Shown: piece after piece, positions 1 to 8,162 of the stretch
How positions within the stretch are numbered: the stretch's first letter is position 1
Layout of the letters: each line of letters opens with the position of its first letter
Assembly (NCBI GenBank): GCA_043760535.1
Contig: JAYUOV010000012.1
Span: 1-21,043 of the forward strand
Length of the DNA: 21,043 bases
Source: JAZKFT01 sp043760535
GTDB lineage: Bacteria > Bacteroidota > Bacteroidia > Chitinophagales > Chitinophagaceae
Reading direction: 5' to 3'
Program-made: the position numbers and the translations under genes
Notes under the pieces: generated by a model
What the model was told of the DNA's origin: nothing
Database searches by the model: none
What the model saw: only the letters and a program-made list of their open reading frames with translations

Positions 1-69
1 ATCAAAGATCACCCAATCAATAAAATCAAAGAACTGCTACCGCAAAATTACTACGCAAGTAAATCATAG
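1..69 (+). CDS. C-terminal end of a probable IS66-family transposase (partial)
   Basis: Reading frame 1 is open from the window edge to a TAG at 67-69 and encodes 22 residues ending IKDHPINKIKELLPQNYYASKS in two overlapping halves (IKDHPINKIKE, then LLPQNYYASKS). The pattern 'HP-x-x-x-I-x-ELLPxN' near the stop resembles the short C-terminal element of IS66-type transposases of Bacteroidetes. Only the last residues are visible, so this is family resemblance by memory and not a domain call. If correct, an insertion sequence abuts the cobamide gene cluster. It could also be the tail of an unrelated gene. Confidence 0.45.
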   Translation: MKDHPINKIKELLPQNYYASKS

Positions 70-75
70 AAAATA

Positions 76-180
76 AGGGGTTGGTAAAACGGATACAAAA
101 ACACCTAAATGAGGCATTGGTAGTGCAAATTTACACACCAACCCCTGAGGATACTCCCAGTAAAGGCAGGGAGACCAACT
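76..180 (+). promoter_or_regulatory. Candidate short/variant cobalamin riboswitch leader
   Basis: The segment lies just upstream of a membrane protein and cobT-cobS-cobC. Near its 3' end it has AAAGGCAGGGAGACCAAC (162-179), which resembles the conserved 3' B12-box form AGnCAGGA-GACC. The closing helix P1 would be GTTGGT (80-85) with ACCAAC (174-179). Inside, GGT-GTGCAAATT-ACACC (119-139) resembles the conserved GGTGnAAnnCC hairpin. The central CCCGC-type box is poorly matched, so if this is a riboswitch it is divergent or a shortened variant class. Segment 137-142 repeats ACCAAC and can also pair with 80-85. No obvious promoter is seen upstream. A TACATTTG box at 188-195 lies downstream of the structure, which weakens the case slightly. 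Confidence 0.5.
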
Positions 181-218
181 ATTTTACTACATTTGTACAG
201 TAAATTTTAAACCTCAAT

Positions 219-794
219 ATGACTAACAAAATCAAACTGCAGTTTAGCTTCTTAATACTTATTATTTTATTAACGGCTTTCAGTCGTATTATTCCTCACA
301 TGCCAAATTTTTCACCTTTGGGTATTATTGGAATTTTTGGTGCAGCACATTTTAACAAAAAGTGGAAAGCCTTTTTAATACCAATAGCTGCTACTTGGCT
401 TAGCGACTTGTTTATTAACAATGTTATTTATGCTCAATACTACCCAACATTTACTTGGTTTTATGAAGGTTTTTATTGGCAGTATGGCAGTTACATATTA
501 ATTACACTTGCAGGGCTTGCCATTTTCAATAAAATTAATCTCACAAAAGTATTATCGGGTGCTTTTGCCGCTACTGCTATCTTCTTTTTAATTTCAAATT
601 TTGGCTGCTGGATTGGTTCTACTGTATACCCTCAAAACTTTGGTGGATTGTTAGCTTGTTATGCAGCAGGTATTCCATTTTTAAAAGGAACTTTTTTTGG
701 CGACCTTTTTTATTCAGGTGCTTTGTTTGGTGGTTATTATTTACTTCAAAGCAAGGTTTCATTCTTTAAATTACCTAACGTTATCTACGCTTAA
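219..794 (+). CDS. DUF6580-type integral membrane protein, candidate S-component-like transporter for a cobamide precursor
   Basis: This is a 191-residue, strongly hydrophobic protein with about five to six membrane segments. They fall near residues 8-22, 32-48, 52-66, 88-104, 113-132 and 158-176. The N-terminal stretch RIIPHMPNFSPLG followed by a glycine-rich helix and WLSDLFINN is typical of the DUF6580 family of small bacterial membrane proteins. Size and topology resemble S components of ECF vitamin transporters, but no ECF ATPase or T component is nearby. It sits between the candidate B12 leader and cobT, which suggests uptake of a lower-ligand base, alpha-ribazole or another corrinoid precursor. 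This function is inferred from context only. The ATG at 219 begins directly at the predicted first helix. Confidence 0.7.
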   Translation: MTNKIKLQFSFLILIILLTAFSRIIPHMPNFSPLGIIGIFGAAHFNKKWKAFLIPIAATWLSDLFINNVIYAQYYPTFTWFYEGFYWQYGSYILITLAGLAIFNKINLTKVLSGAFAATAIFFLISNFGCWIGSTVYPQNFGGLLACYAAGIPFLKGTFFGDLFYSGALFGGYYLLQSKVSFFKLPNVIYA

Positions 795-1144
795 ACAGCT
801 TTGAAACACGAAAGCAAAAGTTTGTAAAGATGTAAACTGCATTAGATGGTAAAGCTAACGATAGTACAAATTGGCAGTGTAATATTGAAATCAATTAAGC
901 TACCTAAATAATTTAGTAAAAATCTTAATTTGATTGTCTTTGCGTTTCTTGTTTGCAACATTTTAATCATTTAATATTCGTATCAACAAAACATCAATTT
1001 CCCATACCAAATAAAAATTTGCAGAAGGATTGCATTTCAATAAAACAAACAATGATTGAGTATTTTCTAAACTCTATCATTTACTTCGGAGATATTGTTG
1101 CAAAAAGGTTGTATGCATTGCGTAAACGTATCTAAAAATTAAAT
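795..1144. other. Intergenic gap inside the cobamide cluster
   Basis: This AT-rich 350-bp stretch separates the membrane-protein gene from cobT. A 60-codon frame at 953-1135 opens only with TTG, has no recognisable motif and is probably chance. I see no convincing terminator, no second B12-type leader and no clear TAnnTTTG promoter. Whether cobT is read from the upstream leader or from its own promoter cannot be decided here. Confidence 0.5.
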
Positions 1145-2152
1145 ATGAATATAACAGAGCAATTGCAGCATAAAATTAACTTCAAAACTAAACCTATTGG
1201 AGCATTAGGCACACTTGAAAAATTAGCAATTCAAATTGGGCAAGTGCAAAATTCACTTTCGCCAACTTTACAAAGCCCAACTATTATTGTATTCGCAGGC
1301 GACCACGGCATAGCAAAAGAAGGCGTAAGTGCTTACCCGCAAGAAGTTACCTTTCAAATGGTGGTAAATTTTTTGCAAGGTGGTGCTGCTATCAATGTTT
1401 TTGCTAAACAAAACAACATAAACTTAAAAGTTGTTGACAGCGGAGTAAATTTTGATTTTGAGAAAAATGAGAATCTTATCAATACAAAAATTGAATATGG
1501 AACAAAAAGTTTTTTGCAACAAAAAGCAATGACTGAAAACCAATTAGATCAATGCTTTGAGAAAGGGCAAGAAATAGTCAATCAAATAGTAGGCAGTGGT
1601 TGCAATATTTTAGGTTTTGGAGAAATGGGTATTGGCAACACCTCGTCTGCAACTATGCTGATGAGTTGCTTAACTAATTTGCCTATTGAAAAATGTGTAG
1701 GAAGGGGCACAGGCTTAAATGATATTCAGTTACAGAATAAGATTTCGATTTTAAAGCAAGCACAATGTTTTCATGGCGAACTTAAAAATGCCAAAGAAAT
1801 TTTACAAACCTATGGTGGCTTTGAGGTAGCACAAATGTGTAGTGCAATGCTTGCTGCTTATGAAAATAATATGCTTATTTTAATAGACGGCTTTATAGCA
1901 ACCAACGCTTTTTTAGTGGCCTATAAAATCAATCCTGTGATTATAACAAATGCAATATTTTGTCATTTAAGCGATGAATTTGGGCACCAAAATTTATTGA
2001 ATTATTTAAGTGTGGAACCTTTAATAAAATTAAATATGCGATTAGGAGAAGGCACAGGCTGTGCAGTAGCATATCCAATTATAGAAAGTGCCGTATCCTT
2101 CTTAAACTGTATGGCAAGTTTTGAAAGTGCTGGTGTAAGTAACAAAGACTAA
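1145..2152 (+). CDS. cobT: Nicotinate-nucleotide--dimethylbenzimidazole phosphoribosyltransferase CobT
   Basis: CobT transfers phosphoribose from nicotinate mononucleotide to a lower-ligand base such as 5,6-dimethylbenzimidazole. The product is alpha-ribazole phosphate for cobamide nucleotide-loop assembly in the cytoplasm. The 335-residue length is normal for the family. Visible hallmarks are AGDHGIAKEGVSAYPQEVT (51-69), GFGEMGIGNTSSA (157-169), GRGTG (186-190) and the C-terminal RLGEGTGCA. In that last motif Glu302 corresponds to the family's catalytic glutamate. The ATG at 1145 gives a full-length protein starting NITEQLQHKI. The stop is 3 bp before the cobS start, so cobT and cobS are almost certainly co-transcribed. 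Base composition is clearly more AT-rich than the genes after 4477. Confidence 0.95.
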   Translation: MNITEQLQHKINFKTKPIGALGTLEKLAIQIGQVQNSLSPTLQSPTIIVFAGDHGIAKEGVSAYPQEVTFQMVVNFLQGGAAINVFAKQNNINLKVVDSGVNFDFEKNENLINTKIEYGTKSFLQQKAMTENQLDQCFEKGQEIVNQIVGSGCNILGFGEMGIGNTSSATMLMSCLTNLPIEKCVGRGTGLNDIQLQNKISILKQAQCFHGELKNAKEILQTYGGFEVAQMCSAMLAAYENNMLILIDGFIATNAFLVAYKINPVIITNAIFCHLSDEFGHQNLLNYLSVEPLIKLNMRLGEGTGCAVAYPIIESAVSFLNCMASFESAGVSNKD

Positions 2153-2155
2153 AAA

Positions 2156-2944
2156 ATGAACAAAGAAATAAATATATTTTTTACAGCGTTGATGTTTTAT
2201 ACACGAATTCCTTGTCCAAAAAACATTGACCACTCACCAGAATATATCAACAAAGCCACAAGATATTTCCCATTAATTGGCTGGATTGTTGGTGCAATTT
2301 CATTTTTCATTTTTTGGTTTAGTTCTTATTTTTTTGATGCAAATATTTCGATATTTCTTTCCCTCATTACAGGGGTTTTAGTAACAGGCGCCTTTCACGA
2401 AGATGGCTTAGCAGATGTTTTTGATGGCTTTGGTGGTGGCTGGACAAAAGAAAAGATTTTAGAAATAATGAAAGACAGCCGTGTTGGTGCTTATGGCGTT
2501 ATTGCTTTAATTTTTTTATTTGGGTTAAAGTTTTTTTCGTTGAATAATTTATTTTTAAAAATAAACACTCAAAATTATTGGCTCATTGCATTGCTTTTTA
2601 TTTCATATCATTCGTTATCAAGGTTAACAGCTATAATCATTGTCTTTACATCTCAATATTCTAGAGAAGATGAAAATAGTAAAGCCAAACCCATAGCTAA
2701 AGCGCATAGCCTCAAAGAAATAGTTGGAGCATTTTTTTTCGGGTTGTTACCATTGCTTGCTTTGTGTTTTATTCATTGGCATTTTTGTCTAGTAACTTTC
2801 CCCTTGATGCTACTTATTTTTTTCGCAAAACGTTATTTTGAAAAATGGATTGAGGGCTACACTGGCGACTGCTTAGGGGCTGTGGAGCAGATAGCGGAGT
2901 GTGTTTGCCTTTTAACTTTTCTAGCTTTATGGAAGTTTATATAA
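2156..2944 (+). CDS. cobS: Adenosylcobinamide-GDP ribazoletransferase (cobalamin synthase) CobS
   Basis: CobS is the integral membrane enzyme that joins adenosylcobinamide-GDP to alpha-ribazole or its phosphate, giving adenosylcobalamin (phosphate). The 262-residue length fits the family. Diagnostic motifs are FYTRIP (14-19), HEDGLADVFDGFGGG (81-95, the acidic Mg-binding motif), DSRVGAYG (107-114) and GYTGDCLGAVEQ (234-245). Several hydrophobic helices flank these motifs (about 40-80, 113-130, 141-165, 187-224, 246-262). It begins 3 bp after cobT, and its 3' end overlaps the chosen cobC start at 2929 by 16 bp, suggesting translational coupling. Confidence 0.95.
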   Translation: MNKEINIFFTALMFYTRIPCPKNIDHSPEYINKATRYFPLIGWIVGAISFFIFWFSSYFFDANISIFLSLITGVLVTGAFHEDGLADVFDGFGGGWTKEKILEIMKDSRVGAYGVIALIFLFGLKFFSLNNLFLKINTQNYWLIALLFISYHSLSRLTAIIIVFTSQYSREDENSKAKPIAKAHSLKEIVGAFFFGLLPLLALCFIHWHFCLVTFPLMLLIFFAKRYFEKWIEGYTGDCLGAVEQIAECVCLLTFLALWKFI

Positions 2945-3492
2945 TTAGACATACACCTGTAGCCGTTAGCAAAGAATTTTGCTATGGGCAAAGTGATATA
3001 CCCTTAGCATACACATTTGCACAAGACATAAATCAATTTACAACTGAATTACCAAAAGACTTTGAAGCAGTTTTTTGTAGCCCTTCGCAACGCTGCAAAG
3101 ATTTAGCAACAGCCTTGCAATGTGAAAATATTATTTACGAAACAGCCATAATGGAAATGAACTTTGGTAATTGGGAAAACCAAAAATGGAATGACATTAA
3201 CCAAGACGAACTTAATATTTGGATGGAAGATTTTGTACATGTAAAAACACCCAACGGAGAAAACTTAATTGATTTATTCAACAGAGTAAAATTATTTTTA
3301 GACACTTTACGAGAACAAAAGCATAAAAAAGTTTTGCTAATTACCCACGCAGGGGCAATTAGGTGTATATGGGCGTATTTGTTGGACATTCCGTTGCAAA
3401 ACATTTTTAAAATACCAGTAGGACACAGTGAAATATTTATTTGCAATTTGGCAGATAAAAAAATAGCCGACAGCATCAGAAAGACGCATTAA
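2929..3492 (+). CDS. cobC: Alpha-ribazole phosphatase / histidine phosphatase CobC
   Basis: This 187-residue histidine-phosphatase (phosphoglycerate mutase-like) enzyme would dephosphorylate alpha-ribazole phosphate or cobalamin phosphate. The catalytic RHT motif gives His8, counting from the ATG at 2929. Other landmarks are CSPSQRC (50-56) with the second arginine, EMNFGNWE (76-83) and THAGAIRC with His140. An upstream GTG at 2899 would add ten residues encoded inside cobS (CLPFNFSSF). I prefer 2929 because the protein then starts directly at the first beta strand (MEVYIIRHT), as in the family. The 16-bp overlap with cobS and the shared AT-rich composition support one operon. A weak hairpin (GACGC/GCGTC) straddles the stop, without a T tract. 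Assignment as CobC and not another histidine phosphatase rests mainly on the neighbours. Confidence 0.88.
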   Translation: MEVYIIRHTPVAVSKEFCYGQSDIPLAYTFAQDINQFTTELPKDFEAVFCSPSQRCKDLATALQCENIIYETAIMEMNFGNWENQKWNDINQDELNIWMEDFVHVKTPNGENLIDLFNRVKLFLDTLREQKHKKVLLITHAGAIRCIWAYLLDIPLQNIFKIPVGHSEIFICNLADKKIADSIRKTH

Positions 3493-4476
3493 AAGCGTCA
3501 TACAACATTAAGAACCACTGCTGATAATTTTATTTTCTTAAACAGCCTTTGTACATCTATACCTGTTATTTTTAATGTATTAACGGCCAGCAACTAACGC
3601 AGCATTCTTAAAAAAAGCCTTGTACACCACCTGCATTGCTTTAACTCGAAACAAGAAATTGCCGCCTTTTATTTTAGGCTGTACCCATGTAATACAGTTA
3701 TTTTAAAATAATTTTTAAGAAGATTAAAGCAGCTACTTTTTAAACGGTGCAGTGTATTTATATTATTACCAACAGTACTATATTTATGAAAACAATGCTA
3801 CACAAATGCAATGTTTACTAATAACCATTGCAAATTCTTTGCCCTTCGTCTATACATTACAAGCAAAATAGGATTCTTTTGTAAAATCTGAAAGCAGTAG
3901 CGATACAATAGGAGATGTAAAGCGGCAACCCGTGGATAGTAGACAAATAACGAGGCCTTATATTTATCTATATCGGAATAAATGAAAAGTTTGAAACCCT
4001 GTTAGCTACTCAGCTAAAGAAAAAAGTAAAGGAGGTTTGCTTTGATAAGTACCTCAGCCATTCTGAAGGAATCAAACTTACCCTAGCTCAAAAATATTTT
4101 CCTATAAAGGGTTTTTATTATACCATACCGATTCGATTTTTAAAGGCTAAAATTCTGTAATTATAACATCTTTTTTCAACCCGTAAACTAACTAGCCTCC
4201 AAGTAAAACGTTCTTCCATTACAGTTGCCACTAAAAATATTCGCTACGGATGCATCAATTCTCTTCATCCTTTTTGGCAAAACTATGCGATGGTATTAAA
4301 ACCCCGCTGCAGCTTACAGTATGTCATCAAAGTAAGTTTTATAGGTTACTGCAACTTGCAGCACTATAACAAAGTAAATTTTCCAACCTTTATTGGTTGC
4401 CAGATATGCTATTCCATCACAATGACTTAATGCGCCCATTCCTTCCCCTTCTTTCCGTATTTTTATCGTAATCGTT
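3493..4476. other. Long AT-rich intergenic region with a possible decayed reading frame
   Basis: No intact gene is seen over 984 bp. A frame without any ATG is open from 3951 to a TAA at 4158-4160. It reads as a plausible peptide (includes NEKFETLLATQLKKK and QKYFPIKGFYY) and may be the remnant of a gene I cannot identify. The rest is stop-rich on both strands. A perfect 6-1-6 palindrome lies at 4349-4361. Composition resembles the cob cluster more than the genes that follow. Confidence 0.4.
4349..4361. promoter_or_regulatory. Palindrome CTGCAA-C-TTGCAG, possible operator
   Basis: A perfect 6-bp inverted repeat with a single central base lies about 115 bp upstream of the antiporter gene. It could bind a dimeric regulator, but a 12-bp palindrome can also arise by chance and no second copy was noticed. 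Confidence 0.2.
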
Positions 4477-6714
4477 ATGAACCATCTCCCCATTTTAATT
4501 ACCGATCTAGCACTCATACTGGGGGCGGCAGGTATTACTACCCTCATCTTTCGCTGGCTTAAGCAGCCGGTGGTGCTGGGCTACATTATTGCGGGGCTGT
4601 TGGTAGGGCCTAACATTAAACTATTCCCTACCATTGTGGAGCAGGAGGGCATTTCCATTTGGGCCGATATTGGGGTAATTGTTTTGCTTTTTGCCCTGGG
4701 GCTGGAGTTTAGTTTTAAAAAACTGGCTACTGTGGGGCCAAGTGCAGCCATTACCGGCTTATTTGAGCTGGTGTGCATGATGCTAATAGGGTTTTTTACC
4801 GGCAAAATGCTAGGCTGGCCACAAATGGATTGCCTGTTTTTGGGTGGCATCATTGCCATCAGTTCCACCACCATCATCTTTCGTGCCTTTGGCGAACTGG
4901 GGCTTAAAACCAAACAATTTACCAACCTTGTAATGGGCATATTGGTAATAGAAGATCTGGTGGCCGTATTGCTACTAGTGCTGCTAAGTACGCTGGCCGT
5001 AAGCCAGGCAAGTGCCGGCACCGAAATGCTGATAGCCTTGCTAAAACTGGCTTTCTTTCTTTGCCTGTGGTTTATTTTGGGCATTTATATTTTGCCATCT
5101 TTTTTAAAACTGGTAAGTAAATTTCTTAGCAGCGAAACCTTGCTCATAGTATCGCTAGCACTGTGCCTAGGCATGGTGGTGCTGGCTACCAATGTTGGTT
5201 TTTCATCGGCACTTGGGGCGTTTATTATGGGTTCCATTTTAAGCGAAACGCTGTACGGCGAAAAAATAGAACACCTTATCACTTCGGTAAAAGACCTTTT
5301 TGGTGCCATCTTTTTTGTATCGGTAGGTATGCTAATAGACCCCAAACTACTGGCCCTATACTGGCTACCCGTGGTTGTGCTTACGCTGATTGTGATATTG
5401 GGAAAAACCATTTTTGTAACCATCGGGGCAGTAATAGCAGGCAAGCCTTTGCAAAAAGCGGTGCAGGCAGGCACCAGCATGTCGCAGATTGGTGAATTCT
5501 CTTTTATTATAGCCAGCCTTGGGGTATCTCTTAAAGTTACCAGCAGTTATTTATACCCAGTGGCGGTGGGCGTATCGGTTATTACCACATTTACCACCCC
5601 GTATATGATGCGGCTGGCCGACCCACTCTATGTTTTTTTACAAAATAAATTACCTGCTAAATGGCTGGCCGCTATAGACCGTTACAGTGCCGGATCGCAA
5701 ACCATGAAGGCCGAAACCGACTGGCAAAAAGTGTTTAAAGCTTACCTGCAAATTATTGTGGTTAATGCCGTGGTTATCATCGCCATTATTGGTCTATGCA
5801 CTTATTATGTAAAGCCTTTTATTGCCGGTTATTTAGAAAATGCCTTGCTGGCAAAACTTCTAGCACTCTTTGTTTCTCTATCTATTTCTATGCCGTTTAT
5901 CTGGGCTTTAATGGCCAAAAAAATACAGGGCACTGCTTATAAATCGCTGTGGCTGGATAGAAAGTATAACCATGGCCCACTGGTAACGTTAGAAACCTGT
6001 CGTAACTTACTGGGTACAGCTTTTGTAGGTATTTTAATAAAACAGTTTTTCTCATTATGGCCTACGCTGGCTGGTACTTTATTGGTAATGATAGTGGTAT
6101 TAGTAATGTTTCGGCAGCGGCTGCAACATTTTTATAACCGTATAGAAAAACGGTTTATTAATAACCTGAATGAAAAGGAGAACGCACTTAGGCCACCGCC
6201 CAAATTACTAACGCCATGGGATGCCCACCTTACCAGTTTTACTATTAGCCCGGGCTGCGATTTTATTGGTAAAACCCTGGAAGCACTATCCTTGAGAGAA
6301 CAGTATGGCATTAATATAGGCTTTATAGATAGGGGTAGTAAAATGATATATGCCCCCGCCCAGGATGAGAAGCTGTACCCACATGATGAGATTGGCGTAA
6401 TAGGTACCGATGCACAATTGCAGCTGTTTCGTAAACTAGTGGAGCTGCCTAACGAAGATCTTATAAACGAAACCAACAGTGAGGATATTCGGCTAGAAAG
6501 AATTGTGGTGGACGAACACAACGCATTAAAAGGAAAAAACATCCGTGATAGCGGTATCCGTGAAAATACTCACGGGCTGGTGGTGGGTATAGAACGCAAT
6601 GGCCAAAGAATACTGAACCCGGCCAGCAACGAAGTTTTTGAATGGGACGATGTAGTGTGGATAGTGGGCAATCAAAAAAAAATACAGGAGTTATTAAGAA
6701 AGTCGGATGATTGA
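4477..6714 (+). CDS. Kef-type (CPA2) monovalent cation:proton antiporter with two C-terminal RCK_C domains
   Basis: This is a 745-residue inner-membrane antiporter, probably K+/H+ or Na+/H+ exchange. Residues 8-385 form the Na+/H+-exchanger core, with LKQPVVLGYIIAGLLVGP (28-45) and LLFALGLEFSF (70-80). The GILVIEDLVAV stretch (154-164) contains the acidic Glu159/Asp160 pair expected for ion translocation. Two further hydrophobic blocks (about 422-442 and 458-545) precede a cytoplasmic tail. The tail holds two tandem RCK_C (TrkA-C) units at about 582-655 and 672-742. No Rossmann RCK_N (NAD-binding) domain with GxGxxG is present, unlike E. coli KefB/KefC. The ATG at 4477 begins just before helix 1. 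It appears monocistronic and convergent with the permease downstream. Confidence 0.9.
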   Translation: MNHLPILITDLALILGAAGITTLIFRWLKQPVVLGYIIAGLLVGPNIKLFPTIVEQEGISIWADIGVIVLLFALGLEFSFKKLATVGPSAAITGLFELVCMMLIGFFTGKMLGWPQMDCLFLGGIIAISSTTIIFRAFGELGLKTKQFTNLVMGILVIEDLVAVLLLVLLSTLAVSQASAGTEMLIALLKLAFFLCLWFILGIYILPSFLKLVSKFLSSETLLIVSLALCLGMVVLATNVGFSSALGAFIMGSILSETLYGEKIEHLITSVKDLFGAIFFVSVGMLIDPKLLALYWLPVVVLTLIVILGKTIFVTIGAVIAGKPLQKAVQAGTSMSQIGEFSFIIASLGVSLKVTSSYLYPVAVGVSVITTFTTPYMMRLADPLYVFLQNKLPAKWLAAIDRYSAGSQTMKAETDWQKVFKAYLQIIVVNAVVIIAIIGLCTYYVKPFIAGYLENALLAKLLALFVSLSISMPFIWALMAKKIQGTAYKSLWLDRKYNHGPLVTLETCRNLLGTAFVGILIKQFFSLWPTLAGTLLVMIVVLVMFRQRLQHFYNRIEKRFINNLNEKENALRPPPKLLTPWDAHLTSFTISPGCDFIGKTLEALSLREQYGINIGFIDRGSKMIYAPAQDEKLYPHDEIGVIGTDAQLQLFRKLVELPNEDLINETNSEDIRLERIVVDEHNALKGKNIRDSGIRENTHGLVVGIERNGQRILNPASNEVFEWDDVVWIVGNQKKIQELLRKSDD

Positions 6715-6826
6715 TTGGAGGTGCCCATAGCCGATATGCTGATTATTTAAAATAATATTAAATGCAATTATAAAAAACGCACCATCCAATAGCTAGTAAT
6801 TTTATACCATTGCCCAATCACCATCA

Positions 6827-7933
6827 CTATGCCTTTACATCTAATGCATCCCTTAATCCATTGCCCAATAAATTAAAAGCCAGTACCAGCAGCATAATGG
6901 CCATGCCGGGAGCTAGAGCCAGCATAGGGTTATTGGTAATAATGAAATTATAGTTTTCTTTAATCATAAGACCCCAGCTTGGCTGCGGTGGCTGTACGCC
7001 TACACCCAAAAAACTAAGGCCAGCTTCTATTACAATAGCCGATGCAAAATTACTGGCGGCTATTACCAGTACCGGCCCTGCAATATTGGGCAGTATATGT
7101 CGGAAGATGATGCGGCCATTGCTGTAACCCAATGCCCGTGCGGCCTCTACGTATTCTAACTCTCTTACAGCTAGTACCTGCCCACGTACCAGCCGAGCCA
7201 CATTTACCCACATGGTTAAGCCCACGGCTATAAAAACCTGAAAGAATCCCTTGCCTAATAAAAGCGTAATGGCAAACACCAGCAGTAGCGTGGGGATGCT
7301 CCAAACCACATTTACCAGCCACATAATAATATCATCGGTTTTGCCACGAAAATATCCCGCAAGGGCGCCTAAAAAAACGCCAATGCTTAAGGAAATTATA
7401 ACGGCTATAAGCCCCACACTTAGGCTTACCCGGGTGCCAATAATGATTCGGCTTAATATATCCCGGCCAAAATTATCGGTACCCAATAAGTAGGTTTTTT
7501 GCACAATGGATTGTGCTGCCGGATTGCTACCTGCAATAAATTGGCTGCTATATGCCTGCTTTTCGCTTACGCCGGCATCTATAAATTTATCTACTATAAT
7601 GGAGTCGCCTTTTAGGGTGTACCCAGCTATAGGCAGGTATCTAAAGGCATCTTCACTTCCACCAAGCATGGTAGAAAACCAGTTTGCAGTTGCCCTATTT
7701 TTTTCTTTGGGTATCAATAAAAACTGTTGTGAACTTCCCGGTTTTTTACGGCCAATTTCTACTATTTGCCTATTGGCATTAGGCGAAGCATCGGGTGCAA
7801 TACAATAAGCAAATACAGCTACCAGTAAAGCCAGGCTAATTAACACAAGCCCAAACATGGCACCTTTATTTCTACGTAACCGCCGCCACGCCTTGGTGCC
7901 GGATGATGATGAGGAATTTGCAGCTGCTATCAT
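6827..7933 (-). CDS. DppC/OppC-type ABC transporter permease
   Basis: This is a 368-residue inner-membrane subunit of a peptide/nickel-type ABC importer. After a Ser-rich N-terminus come RRLRRNKGAMFGLVLI (17-32) and the first helix (25-45). An enlarged extracytoplasmic region (about 46-147) follows, then the family landmark LLGTDNFGRDILSRIIIGTR (149-168). The ATPase-coupling EAA loop is EAARALGYSNGRIIFRHILPN (263-283). GLSFLGVGVQPPQPSWG (305-321) is the conserved late segment. The first extracytoplasmic loop is longer than in E. coli DppC, which seems common in Bacteroidetes homologues. Partner permease, ATPases and binding protein are not adjacent, so the substrate is unknown. It is divergent from gldA and convergent with the antiporter. 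Confidence 0.9.
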   Translation of the reverse strand: MIAAANSSSSSGTKAWRRLRRNKGAMFGLVLISLALLVAVFAYCIAPDASPNANRQIVEIGRKKPGSSQQFLLIPKEKNRATANWFSTMLGGSEDAFRYLPIAGYTLKGDSIIVDKFIDAGVSEKQAYSSQFIAGSNPAAQSIVQKTYLLGTDNFGRDILSRIIIGTRVSLSVGLIAVIISLSIGVFLGALAGYFRGKTDDIIMWLVNVVWSIPTLLLVFAITLLLGKGFFQVFIAVGLTMWVNVARLVRGQVLAVRELEYVEAARALGYSNGRIIFRHILPNIAGPVLVIAASNFASAIVIEAGLSFLGVGVQPPQPSWGLMIKENYNFIITNNPMLALAPGMAIMLLVLAFNLLGNGLRDALDVKA

Positions 7934-8060
7934 AAGAGTAGGCCAAATCTATTTCTATTTTCTAAACGAAGGTTGTGTTATTACCAAAAGCTGCCATTCT
8001 AATAATTAATGCTATACAATGTTAGGGGAGCAAAGGGCTTTAATATTCCCTTCTCATTTT

Positions 8061-8085
8061 ATTGGTGGTTTTACCTCCCACCAGT
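8061..8085. promoter_or_regulatory. Short inverted repeat upstream of gldA
   Basis: TGGTGG (8063-8068) pairs with CCACCA (8078-8083), and two more pairs extend the stem outward (one is G-T). The loop is about 9 bases. It lies in the divergent region between the permease and gldA, about 78 bp upstream of gldA. There is no adjacent T tract, so a terminator is unlikely. An operator or leader hairpin is possible but unproven. Confidence 0.25.
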
Positions 8086-8162
8086 AAACAAGTGATTAAT
8101 ATCGGGTTAACAAAACAACTAAACACGAATCACTAAATTGCGGCCACGTTACGCTCATTAAT

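Noticed and set aside
188..195. TACATTTG box resembling the Bacteroidetes -7 element
   Set aside because: No TTG element at the expected distance upstream, and it would start transcription after the riboswitch-like leader.
953..1135. 60-codon frame upstream of cobT
   Set aside because: It begins with TTG, has no family motif and lies in AT-rich spacer; a chance frame is more likely than a gene.
2899..2928. GTG start extending CobC by ten residues
   Set aside because: The added residues are encoded inside cobS and precede the normal family start (MEVYIIRHT); the ATG at 2929 is better.
6715..6789. Inverted repeat TTGGAGGTGC / GCACCATCCAA between convergent genes
   Set aside because: The loop is over 50 bases, there is a bulge, and no T tract follows; not a credible terminator.
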